From contig JAJFFJ010000010.1 in NCBI GenBank assembly GCA_021776685.1, positions 1 to 37,346 of the forward strand: a stretch of 37,346 bases of DNA, in the 5' to 3' direction. Every line of letters starts with the position of its first letter. Position 1 is the stretch's first letter. The DNA comes from Alphaproteobacteria bacterium (GTDB taxonomy: Bacteria > Pseudomonadota > Alphaproteobacteria > Bin65). Both the position numbers and the translations under genes were made by a program. Below are positions 22,804 through 30,514 of the stretch, in pieces. Under the pieces are notes generated by a model. That model ran no database searches. It saw only the letters and a list, made by a program, of their open reading frames with translations, and had not been told where the DNA came from.

Positions 22804-24294
22804 CTAGAACCGCGGCAGTTCCGGGAACCGGGTCTGGCCGCCGTGGATATGGACCCGGCCGAGTTCGGCGCAGCGGTGGAGCGTCGGGAAGACTTTGCCG
22901 GGATTGAGCAGCTGTTGCGGGTCGAAGGCGCATTTCACGCGCTGCTGCTGCTTGAGATCGTCCTCGGTGAACATCTCACCCATCAGGTCACGCTTCTCGA
23001 CGCCAACGCCGTGTTCGCCGGTGAGCACGCCGCCTACCTTGACGCACAGCTTCAGAATGTCGGCGCCAAAATTTTCGGCCCGCTCCAGCTCGCCCGGCAC
23101 ATTGGCGTCATAAAGGATCAGCGGGTGCAGATTGCCGTCACCAGCATGGAAAACATTGGCGACCCGCAGGCCATACTTCTTTTCCATGTCGCGCATGGCA
23201 GCCAGCACCTCGGAGAGACGCCGGCGGGGGATGGTGCCGTCCATACAATAATAGTCGGGCGAAATGCGGCCCACGGCCGGGAATGCATTCTTGCGCCCGG
23301 ACCAGAAACGCTCGCGTTCCTCGTCATTCTGGCTGACCCGCACCTCGGTCGCGCCCTCCGCCCGCGCGAGCTCCTCGACCCGCCCGATCAGGTAATCCAC
23401 CTCGACCTCCGGGCCGTCAAGCTCGACGATCAGGATCGCCTCCACATCAAGCGGGTAGCCCGCATTGGCGAACTGCTCGCTGGCGTGGATGGCGGGCTTG
23501 TCCATCATCTCCATGCCGCCCGGCACGATGCCGGCGCCGATGATTGCGCCCACGGTGTCGCCCGCCTGCTCCGTACTTGGAAATCCGATCAGCACCGCCC
23601 GCGCCGTTTCCGGCTTTTTTAGCAGGCGAACGGTGACCTCGGTGATCACGCCCAGCAGCCCCTCCGATCCGGTAATCAGGCCGAGGAAGTCATAGCCCGC
23701 GCTGTCCAGATGCCGTCCGCCGAAGCGCACCACTTCGCCATCCATCAGCACCATCTGGACGCCCAGGATATTGTTGGTGGTCAGGCCGTATTTCAGGCAA
23801 TGCACGCCGCCGGAATTCTCCGCCACGTTGCCGCCGATGGAGCAGGCAATCTGGCTCGACGGATCGGGCGCGTAATACATGTCCCGGTCGGTCACCGCGT
23901 GGGTGATCGCCAGGTTGGTGACCCCCGGCTGAACCACGGCACACCGGTTGTCCTCGTCCACCTCCAGGATGCGGTTGAACTTGCCGAGGCCCAGCAGCAC
24001 GCCATCTTCCAGCGGCAGTGCGCCGCCTGAAAGCGAGGTGCCGGCGCCGCGTGGCACCACGCGAATGCCCCCGGCATCGCAATATTTCAGGATGGCCGAA
24101 ACCTGCTCCACCGTTTCCGGCAGCACCACCACCATGGGCATCTGCTGATAGGCCGTCAGTCCATCGCATTCATAGGCGCGGCGGCCGCTCTCCTCGTCGA
24201 TCACACCCTCGCCCGGCACGATCTGGCGCAGCGCGCGGACGATCTCTTCCCGGCGGGCCAGCACGTCCTTATCGGGGTCCGGCATTTTCAGCAT
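22804..24294 (-). CDS. glcD: Glycolate oxidase subunit GlcD (FAD-linked oxidase)
   Basis: A 496-residue FAD-linked oxidase. The N-terminal PCMH domain has VVPRGAGTSLSGGALPLEDGVLLGLGKFNRI, the IGGNVAENSGGVHCLKYGLTTNNILG segment and GSEGLLGVITEVTVRLL. The C-terminal FAD-oxidase domain has NVFHAGDGNLHPLILYD and GGVLTGEHGVGVEKRDLM. This is the catalytic glycolate (or D-lactate) dehydrogenase subunit. It lies on the same strand as glcE-glcF but is separated from them by a plus-strand block. Its ribosome binding site is weak. It could also be a stand-alone D-2-hydroxyacid dehydrogenase, but the closeness to glcEF favours GlcD. Confidence 0.9.
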   Translation of the reverse strand: MLKMPDPDKDVLARREEIVRALRQIVPGEGVIDEESGRRAYECDGLTAYQQMPMVVVLPETVEQVSAILKYCDAGGIRVVPRGAGTSLSGGALPLEDGVLLGLGKFNRILEVDEDNRCAVVQPGVTNLAITHAVTDRDMYYAPDPSSQIACSIGGNVAENSGGVHCLKYGLTTNNILGVQMVLMDGEVVRFGGRHLDSAGYDFLGLITGSEGLLGVITEVTVRLLKKPETARAVLIGFPSTEQAGDTVGAIIGAGIVPGGMEMMDKPAIHASEQFANAGYPLDVEAILIVELDGPEVEVDYLIGRVEELARAEGATEVRVSQNDEERERFWSGRKNAFPAVGRISPDYYCMDGTIPRRRLSEVLAAMRDMEKKYGLRVANVFHAGDGNLHPLILYDANVPGELERAENFGADILKLCVKVGGVLTGEHGVGVEKRDLMGEMFTEDDLKQQQRVKCAFDPQQLLNPGKVFPTLHRCAELGRVHIHGGQTRFPELPRF

Positions 24295-24369
24295 TTGGCA
24301 CCCGAACTCGTCAAATCCAGCATGTTGGATGAAAACACGGTGAGAAACGCCAAAATCAACACGTCACCC

Positions 24370-24843
24370 CTAAGCCGCACTGCCAACCTTCCTTTCGACA
24401 ATCCACCAAAAAGTCAGACCAGCGATGCATCCTGGCGGGACAAGAATTAATAGAAACATAGGCAAGAAAATCAAGCCATAGTAGAACATGAGAAAGATAA
24501 TATGCTCGCCTTCGATAGCGGAGTAAACAAGCATAAGGATCAAACCCAATCCGATGGGTCCGGTAATTGACGCAAGCGCACCAGCCAAAATAAATCTTTT
24601 TGGTGAACGTTCCTGAACGCGCAATGCCCCACGCATCCAAAAATAGAACGCAGGAATTGAACCTGAATACACCAGCGGGCTCCAATACACCCAATCCGCC
24701 GTCGGTGCTCGGCCGAGCCAGATATACAGGATCAACCCAGTGAGAACGGTCGCTAACAATATGAGCAGCACGGAAGCACACAAATATCCCACAAAAAACC
24801 GGGAGGGCGGGCAAGCTGCACTGGAGGAAACCTCTCGCTGCAT
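24370..24843 (-). CDS. Uncharacterised four-helix membrane protein
   Basis: A 157-residue protein that I do not recognise. It has four long hydrophobic segments (about 18-45, 53-70, 86-112 and 118-150), a Cys/Pro-containing N-terminus and a short basic C-terminus, so it is an inner-membrane protein. GGAG lies 8 bases before the ATG, supporting a real gene. The base composition is clearly poorer in GC than its neighbours: 28 and 30 G+C per 60 bases at 24541-24600 and 24601-24660, versus 44 of 60 at 24001-24060. This points to recent acquisition. Confidence 0.65.
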   Translation of the reverse strand: MQREVSSSAACPPSRFFVGYLCASVLLILLATVLTGLILYIWLGRAPTADWVYWSPLVYSGSIPAFYFWMRGALRVQERSPKRFILAGALASITGPIGLGLILMLVYSAIEGEHIIFLMFYYGLIFLPMFLLILVPPGCIAGLTFWWIVERKVGSAA

Positions 24844-24937
24844 CAGCCGATCTCCAATCGGTACACGTAGTCCGCCAAAGCGGGAAAAACCGGACGCGCA
24901 GCAGAGCTAGGGCCACCAAAAATCATACCGTCACCTG

Positions 24938-25624
24938 TCATTGCAAGTCAGCCTCATTTGACCACGGCTTCAGATTGGCGGTGCCCGCGAAAGCTTGCAC
25001 AAGAAACGTCTGGTTTGGTGACAGCGGTTCCGGCCGGGTGCGGGCTAGATCCAACCGCGCCTTTTGCACCAAGGCTTCGACATCTGGCTCGGCTGCGGCG
25101 GTCGTTTCTGCCGAATCCTCCTTCCTGCGCCGGGCATGGGCTGCGTGCGCCGCGCCGGCGACGCCGCGCAGAACAGGTCCGGCAGGCGCACCACTGTCCA
25201 GATCGTCGGCCTCCGTGGCATCCCGCGCCTTCTGGCCCATCAGTCCGCCCAATTCGGCCATCAATCGCAGGGCACGCATCGCGGCGCCAAACTGCCCCGC
25301 TGCCATGGCGCCTTGCCAGGTCTCGTCAAGCCGCTCCAACAGCAACTGCCGGTCCCCATCCCGCGCCCGGCTGCGGATGGCGCGGAGAGCGTTGATCCGG
25401 GCCAGAACGTTAGCATTGGCTAGCAAACGTGAGCCGGTGACCTTGGCCGAACCCGCTGCATAGCCCGCCTGCCGCGCGGCTGCGGCCCCGTTGCCAAGGT
25501 CCGCATAGGAGTCGCAGAAGGCCGCCTGGCGGCCGGTCAGGCTGGGATCCGGCGGTAGCGTGCCATCACCGGGCAGCACCGCCCCCAGCGCATCCAGCCA
25601 ACCATCGGGATCGAAATCACTCAT
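24938..25624 (-). CDS. Phage terminase small subunit-like protein (isolated)
   Basis: A 228-residue protein whose N-terminal third matches the terminase small-subunit (Terminase_2) pattern: LTGRQAAFCDSYADLGNGAAAARQAGYAAGSAKVTGSRLLANANVLARI. This includes the helix-turn-helix that recognises phage packaging DNA. Then comes a helical oligomerisation region (RDGDRQLLLERLDETWQGAMAAG) and a low-complexity Ala-rich tail. The ATG at 25624 follows GGAG; the frame runs 10 codons further up. No large terminase, portal, capsid or integrase gene is nearby, so it is a phage or gene-transfer-agent remnant, or a co-opted DNA-binding protein. Confidence 0.8.
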   Translation of the reverse strand: MSDFDPDGWLDALGAVLPGDGTLPPDPSLTGRQAAFCDSYADLGNGAAAARQAGYAAGSAKVTGSRLLANANVLARINALRAIRSRARDGDRQLLLERLDETWQGAMAAGQFGAAMRALRLMAELGGLMGQKARDATEADDLDSGAPAGPVLRGVAGAAHAAHARRRKEDSAETTAAAEPDVEALVQKARLDLARTRPEPLSPNQTFLVQAFAGTANLKPWSNEADLQ

Positions 25625-25718
25625 CGCCGTCACTCCGTGAAAAAATTGGGACATAGGCGATATAGGAAATAATTCCGTCTGTTCAACCGCATTATACGGT
25701 TCGTCTGTCAGGTTCGCG

Positions 25719-26519
25719 TCAGGGTTTGACCGTTGTCACGAAGACGGCCTGCAACGGCATCTCCGCACCCAGCTTTTCCCCAATCGCCGCTGTCAGTTCA
25801 GCGTGCATATCATCGGGATTGCCGCCCCGCTGGAGGATCTCGTCGCTGAGCGGGTTTCCGAAAACAAGACCCTTGGCAAGAGTCTCTGCAGTCTGAATTT
25901 TTGAGACGACCGGCACATGTTCGACGGTGACCTGACCGAAGCCTGCCCGCACTACTGCAGCCTCGATCTCTGCCGGGTCGTTATAGCTCCACGGCACCTT
26001 GAAAAAGCCTGGTGGGTCATCCGGGAACATGGCCACAACCGTCTCATGGGCAATGCGGGCCACAGGATTTCTGTCTTGTGAGTCCCAGACGTTGAACAGA
26101 TAGGTGCCGCCGGGCTTCAGGACACGAAACACCTCGGCGTAGGAGCGGTCCTTGTCCGGAAAAAACATCACACCGAACTGGCAGGCCACAAGATCGAAGC
26201 TGGCATCGTCAAAGCCGATGCTGGTTGCATCGATCTGCTCGAAACTGATCTGCTCACCGTCTTCAAATTTGGCCTTCGCCACATCCAGCATCGGCGGGTT
26301 GAGATCGGAGGCGATGAGCGCGCAATCGGGATCAAGCGCGTCACGAAGTTGACGGGTCACGATGCCCGTACCTGCCGCCAACTCAAGCACCGACGCCGGG
26401 TTCAGCCGGCCGGCGCGCGCGGCCAGTTCTTTCGCATAGTCGATGAATATGTGCGGCCCCAACCCCTGATCGTAATTTTCCGGAATCGAGCCGACAAATT
26501 GTGACGCCTGCTGGTTCAT
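25719..26519 (-). CDS. Class I SAM-dependent methyltransferase
   Basis: A 266-residue methyltransferase of the UbiE/COQ5-like type. Motif I is VLELAAGTGIVTRQL (44-58), followed by LIASDLNPPMLDVA (motif II), SFDLVACQFGVMFFPDK and FRVLKPGGTYLFNVWDS (motif III region). The substrate is unknown; a small phenolic or lipid is typical for this architecture. GGGAGGG precedes the ATG. It is the last gene of the minus-strand run that includes the sulfatase and the Rieske dioxygenase. Confidence 0.92.
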   Translation of the reverse strand: MNQQASQFVGSIPENYDQGLGPHIFIDYAKELAARAGRLNPASVLELAAGTGIVTRQLRDALDPDCALIASDLNPPMLDVAKAKFEDGEQISFEQIDATSIGFDDASFDLVACQFGVMFFPDKDRSYAEVFRVLKPGGTYLFNVWDSQDRNPVARIAHETVVAMFPDDPPGFFKVPWSYNDPAEIEAAVVRAGFGQVTVEHVPVVSKIQTAETLAKGLVFGNPLSDEILQRGGNPDDMHAELTAAIGEKLGAEMPLQAVFVTTVKP

Positions 26520-26570
26520 GGATGCCCTCCCTTTGTTTTGATGTGCCTTTTATTGAATGCTCGCGCGGAT

Positions 26571-27983
26571 TTAGGCTGCCTGCTTTCGAAGCTCTCTCAA
26601 TTGTCCGCGCAGTCGCGCCAGGACCGGGCGCGCCGCGGGATCAGCCGCCAGATTGCGCTGCTCGTGCGGGTCGTTCGTCAAATTGAACAGGCGGGTAATC
26701 TCGTCGCCGCAGGTGAATTCGATCAGCTTCCAGGTTCGGCTGCGGACACCCTCGCATTTCGCGATCGTGGGATGACTGAATGCATGCTCATAGTAGAAGG
26801 CGTCGCGGACGGATTGGCGCTGACCGGCGAGCAGGGGCCGCAGGCTCTGGCCCTGCGCCCGCGCCGGCGTAGAGACCCCAGCGAAGTCCAGCAGGGTCGG
26901 CGCAATATCGATGTTGAGCGTGAGCCCGTTGCTACGGCTTGCCTTTAAGTCGCCAGGGGCCGAGACGATCAATGGCGTCCGGATCGACTCCTCATACATC
27001 CACCATTTTCCCGCCAGGCCATGTTCGCCCAGGAAAAAGCCATTGTCGGAGGTGAAGACCACAAGGGTGTTTTTGCGCGTAGCGGCGCTCAGGCCACCCA
27101 GGATCTTGCCGACGGCCGCGTCCAGGCCGGTGATCAGCCGGTAGTAGTTTTTGACCGTGCGCTGGAACATGGCCTCCGTTGCAAAGCGCTTTTTCCAGCG
27201 GCGGCGGCCTTCGGATTCTTTCAGACACTGGGGAAGCTGATCGTAGCTCGCCGCCGTGGCGGAGGGGGGGCGCGGTATGTCCACCGCGCGGTAGAGATCT
27301 GCAAACCGGTCCGCAAACCGGAATTCATCCTCCGCACCATCTTGCCCGTGGGGCGCCTTGAAAGACACCTGCAGGAAAAATGGCTGCTCGGTGGCCTGGG
27401 CCTGCTTCAGGAACGCCGAAGCGCCGGTGGCGATATGGTCGGTCAGATGGAGCTTGGGATCAGGCCCACGGCCGACATACCTGCCCTGCCCCGGGAAGCC
27501 GTTCCATACATCATAAAGGCCCCGGGGTAATGATCCGCCCAGGCCCCATTTCCCGACAAAGCCGGTGCGATAGCCGGCCTGGCGCAGCAACCCGGGCAAA
27601 CTGGTGGCGTGTTGCGCAACGCTAAGACCGGTGCGGAAGTCCCAGATTCCATGCCGCCGGGCATATTGCCCGAGCAGGATGCTGGCCCGGCTGGTGGGGC
27701 AGATGGAGGTGGTTACAAAGTTGTTGGCAAAGACGGTTCCGGTGGCTGCCAGGCGATCCAGCTCGGGCGTGGCAATGATGCGGTTGCCGGCCGCGCCCAT
27801 CGCGTCCCAGCGCATGTCGTCGGCGAGGAGCAGGATGATATTTGGCCCCGACGCACGCCCGCCGGTCTTCCCGGGCTCCGGCCCCGGCGCACCAAGCCAT
27901 CGGTCAGCCACACCATATGTGGCCACGCCGGCCGCCAGGGCCGATCCGCCGACCAAGATGTTTCTTCTGCTCGGCGTCCGCAT
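26571..27983 (-). CDS. Tat-exported sulfatase family protein with variant active-site motif
   Basis: A 470-residue protein of the alkaline phosphatase/arylsulfatase superfamily. The twin-arginine signal is SRRNILVGGSALAAGV, and metal-binding LLADDMRWD has Asp55-Asp56. The formylglycine site reads SICPTSRAS, with Cys95. Later metal/sulfate residues are in FTSDNGFFLGEHG, and SFKAPHG lies in the middle. The canonical C-x-P-x-R motif has Pro at +2; here Pro is at +1 and Thr at +2, with Arg99 kept. Modification of Cys95 is therefore uncertain. GGAAAGG precedes the start. The Rieske genes upstream on the same strand suggest desulfation of an aromatic or similar compound. Confidence 0.88.
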   Translation of the reverse strand: MRTPSRRNILVGGSALAAGVATYGVADRWLGAPGPEPGKTGGRASGPNIILLLADDMRWDAMGAAGNRIIATPELDRLAATGTVFANNFVTTSICPTSRASILLGQYARRHGIWDFRTGLSVAQHATSLPGLLRQAGYRTGFVGKWGLGGSLPRGLYDVWNGFPGQGRYVGRGPDPKLHLTDHIATGASAFLKQAQATEQPFFLQVSFKAPHGQDGAEDEFRFADRFADLYRAVDIPRPPSATAASYDQLPQCLKESEGRRRWKKRFATEAMFQRTVKNYYRLITGLDAAVGKILGGLSAATRKNTLVVFTSDNGFFLGEHGLAGKWWMYEESIRTPLIVSAPGDLKASRSNGLTLNIDIAPTLLDFAGVSTPARAQGQSLRPLLAGQRQSVRDAFYYEHAFSHPTIAKCEGVRSRTWKLIEFTCGDEITRLFNLTNDPHEQRNLAADPAARPVLARLRGQLRELRKQAA

Positions 27984-28118
27984 ATGCCTTTCCGGGAATG
28001 AAGGCCTTCGGTCGGCCCTCAGCTCAAATTGCCTACCTGATCCAACTCACTGGATGCTGGCGCAGAAACGAAAGGCAGACAAGGTGTCCGCTCTCGCGTC
28101 TCACCGCTGAGCCGGGCG

Positions 28119-28613
28119 CTAGAGGCAGTAGAAGTCCGTCATGGACGGGAGGTAGTCGTTCTGCAGGGTGATGACCTTGCGGGCGATCAGCCAGCTCTCG
28201 CCGTCTTCAACCAGCTCGTGTTCGTATCGGCCAAAGAAGGTGTGGCTCAGGTTGCTCTGGGGCCAGAAAACGTGGGTGGACCAGGATGACCGAAAGGTCA
28301 CGCGGCCCGGACCCGGTGCGCCGGTCTGCCGGATTCCGCCCAAGATGTGCGCGGTGCGGGCAAGCGGCGTTGACGCTGGGGACAGGTTGGAGGAGACGCG
28401 GATAATGCGGTCTTCAAGAGCGGCGCGGTCGATGTAATAGATGTGCGAGAGTTCCGTTTGCGGGTCAGCCGTCAGGGTGTCGTCGTCCTTCCAGGCGGGC
28501 ACCCAGTAGACGCAATCCTCGGTAAAGAGCGCCAGCCAGTCCTGCCAGCGGCGCTCATCCAGGCAGATGGCCTCCTGCTCGATCACGTCGCGCGCTGAAG
28601 CGGTGCCGGTCAT
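28119..28613 (-). CDS. Aromatic-ring-hydroxylating dioxygenase beta subunit
   Basis: A 164-residue NTF2/SnoaL-like small subunit. The opening (IEQEAICLDERRWQDWLALFTEDCVYWVPA) and the C-terminal FRSSWSTHVFWPQ ... GRYEHELVEDGESWLIARKVITLQND are typical of Rieske dioxygenase beta subunits, which stabilise the alpha3beta3 complex. It follows the alpha subunit after a short stretch made of repeated CCTAYCCATGA units. Length is normal. Confidence 0.92.
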   Translation of the reverse strand: MTGTASARDVIEQEAICLDERRWQDWLALFTEDCVYWVPAWKDDDTLTADPQTELSHIYYIDRAALEDRIIRVSSNLSPASTPLARTAHILGGIRQTGAPGPGRVTFRSSWSTHVFWPQSNLSHTFFGRYEHELVEDGESWLIARKVITLQNDYLPSMTDFYCL

Positions 28614-28653
28614 GGGTAGGTGGTCATATGGGTAGGGTCATGGATAGGGTCAT
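28611..28653 (-). repeat. Short degenerate repeat CCTAYCCATGA between dioxygenase genes
   Basis: On the minus strand the alpha-subunit end and the beta-subunit start are joined by four near-identical units, each ending CCATGA, CCATATGA or CCATGA, spaced 12, 14 and 14 bases. The first ATGA contains the alpha stop codon and the last contains the beta start. The two middle ATG codons and the first one are out of frame with beta. Confidence 0.75.
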
Positions 28654-30032
28654 GGGTAGGCGGGCGCAGCGGCCTCGCCGGCTTCCATCAGGCGGGCCCA
28701 TTCCCGATAAGGCGGGTGGTAAACCACCTCCTGGCCGGACTGCAAGGTGCCCATGCTGCTTTCAACCGGGTTGATGCCCATGGGCCGGGTCACATCATTC
28801 TGCCCGGTTTCGAGCGCGCCAAGGCCGCGGGAGAAACCCTGCAGCCAACCAATGGCGCCGGTGGCCATGCCCTGCTGACACCGTTCATAGACCACACTGT
28901 CGTCCGGGGTCGCGAGGCCCGCGGCATTGTAGAAATCCTCAAAGGCGCGGAGGCGCATGCCCCGCTCTCCCGGCGGCTCGCCGATGGCGCCCAGGCAATA
29001 GCTGGTCATTTCCGTCAGGTCGACGGCAATGGGCCGGAAGACGCGCAGGATCAACGCCGTGTTGTGCGCCAGTTGCATGTTCGGGAAGACCAGCGAATTG
29101 AACATCTTGATCGACATCCAGTCCGCCTTGGCGTCGCCCACACGATCCCGCAGCTTGTCGATATAGGGCCAGAAGGGGCGACGATGCGGCTCGGTGTTGT
29201 CCATGGTGAAGACGGTGTGGCCATGGTCGAAGCCGAATGAGGCGGTGTCGCAATGGCTGTCCTTGAAGAAGTCCGTCTGGTTGCCGTGGGGGTTGCCCTC
29301 GCCCACCCGGCGCCTGTCCAGCGCACGCATGAAGCTCAGATGGGTTGACGTCAGGTGATAGCTGTCCAGCCCGTTGTCGAGCTGGAACTTCCAGTTGCCC
29401 CTGTAGGTATACTGGGTGCGGCCCGGGATCGGCTCCATGCCATTCTCGCCCTGCTCCATGGCAAGATCGATGAAAAAGCGCATGTCGCCGAGGAAGTCCT
29501 CCAGCGGCGGCACGTCGGCATTCAGGCTGCCGAAGATCAGGCCCTTGTAACTACCGATCGCGGCAAGCGGCACCAGGCCATGGTCGACCTGGTCGAAGGA
29601 CGGGTGATAGGCGCCCTGATCCTGATCCTTGATATGGATGTTGCGGCCGGAGGAATCATAAATCCAGCCGTGGTAGGGGCAGACATGGGATTTGCTCTTG
29701 CCCTGGCGCACGGCGCACAGCTCTGCGCCCTTGTGCCGGCAGATGTTCAGGAAGGCGCCCACACTGCCGTCTTCACCACAACTCACCAGCACCGGGACGC
29801 GGCCGATATGGGTGGTGAAGAAGTCGTGGGGCTGGCTGACCTGGCTGGTAAATCCGAGGAAGCTCCACGACCGCTCGAAGATGTGGCGCATTTCGAGGTC
29901 AAACAGGGCCGGATCGGTATAGACGTCCCGATGAAGCCGGAAGACGCCGTCGTCCGGGCGGTCGTCGATCAACGCCCTGAATGAGCCCGCAGGCCTTTGC
30001 CGGTGGGCGTCGGAAATATCAATGCTGTCCAT
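28650..30032 (-). CDS. Aromatic-ring-hydroxylating dioxygenase alpha subunit (Rieske)
   Basis: A 460-residue oxygenase large subunit. The Rieske 2Fe-2S ligands are Cys98-x-His100 (CRHKG) and Cys118-x2-His121 (CPYHGW). The mononuclear iron site is His226 and His231, with the bridging Asp223 in LDSYHLTSTH. This is the D-x2-H-x4-H spacing of naphthalene dioxygenase. The third ligand is probably in TPDDSVVYERCQQG. It adds O2 to an aromatic or related substrate. GGGAGAGG precedes the ATG. Neither ferredoxin nor reductase genes are near, so electrons must come from elsewhere. The substrate is unknown. Confidence 0.94.
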   Translation of the reverse strand: MDSIDISDAHRQRPAGSFRALIDDRPDDGVFRLHRDVYTDPALFDLEMRHIFERSWSFLGFTSQVSQPHDFFTTHIGRVPVLVSCGEDGSVGAFLNICRHKGAELCAVRQGKSKSHVCPYHGWIYDSSGRNIHIKDQDQGAYHPSFDQVDHGLVPLAAIGSYKGLIFGSLNADVPPLEDFLGDMRFFIDLAMEQGENGMEPIPGRTQYTYRGNWKFQLDNGLDSYHLTSTHLSFMRALDRRRVGEGNPHGNQTDFFKDSHCDTASFGFDHGHTVFTMDNTEPHRRPFWPYIDKLRDRVGDAKADWMSIKMFNSLVFPNMQLAHNTALILRVFRPIAVDLTEMTSYCLGAIGEPPGERGMRLRAFEDFYNAAGLATPDDSVVYERCQQGMATGAIGWLQGFSRGLGALETGQNDVTRPMGINPVESSMGTLQSGQEVVYHPPYREWARLMEAGEAAAPAYP

Positions 30033-30065
30033 GGCTTAGCCTCTCCCGCCGACAATGCTATCCGG

Positions 30066-30090
30066 ATCGGGGAATATTGGCCACCCCGAT
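30066..30090 (-). other. Intercistronic stem-loop upstream of the dioxygenase alpha gene
   Basis: ATCGGGG (30066-30072) and CCCCGAT (30084-30090) can pair around an 11-base loop in the gap between the DUF1330 gene and the dioxygenase alpha gene. No T-run follows, so it is more likely an mRNA-stability or processing element than a terminator. Confidence 0.35.
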
Positions 30091-30105
30091 GCGATTGCGC
30101 CTGAC

Positions 30106-30396
30106 CTAGTCGCCGCCGGGGATCAGCAAGACCTGCATGTTGGCGGCGCCTTCCCGCATTTTGATCGCGGCCTGATACTCGGGCGAATTCCAGAAGGCTT
30201 CCGCCTTCTCCATTGAGGGGAATTCAACCAGCACACAGGTGCGATCCTCCGCCGGACCCTCCAGCACCTTATGGTCACCGCCACGGGTCAGGAACTTCGC
30301 GTCATAGGCGCCGAACGCGCTGCCTGCGACGCCCTGATAGTCGCGGAAAACCTTCTCGTCCAGCATTTCTACAAAAGCGACGACATAGGCGGTCAT
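30106..30396 (-). CDS. DUF1330 domain protein
   Basis: A 96-residue protein of the DUF1330 family, a small dimeric alpha/beta-barrel fold. Marks are the first strand AYVVAFVEMLDEKVFRDYQ, FLTRGGDHKVLEGPAEDRTCVLVEFPSMEKAEAFWNSPEYQ and the last strand MQVLLIPGGD. AGAGAGGGAAA precedes the ATG. It sits between the MFS pair and the dioxygenase, so it probably belongs to the same catabolic unit. Three relatives lie at 36039-36931. The biochemical role of the family is not established. Confidence 0.92.
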   Translation of the reverse strand: MTAYVVAFVEMLDEKVFRDYQGVAGSAFGAYDAKFLTRGGDHKVLEGPAEDRTCVLVEFPSMEKAEAFWNSPEYQAAIKMREGAANMQVLLIPGGD

Positions 30397-30514
30397 GGCG
30401 TTTCCCTCTCTGGTTGACGGGTCAGATTACGGCCCGGAGCAGCCGCACTGCAATGGCCGCAAATAGTCCCTCAAGGTGCGACGGGCAGGTCAGGACCCTT
30501 GTCAGGCCGCCGAT

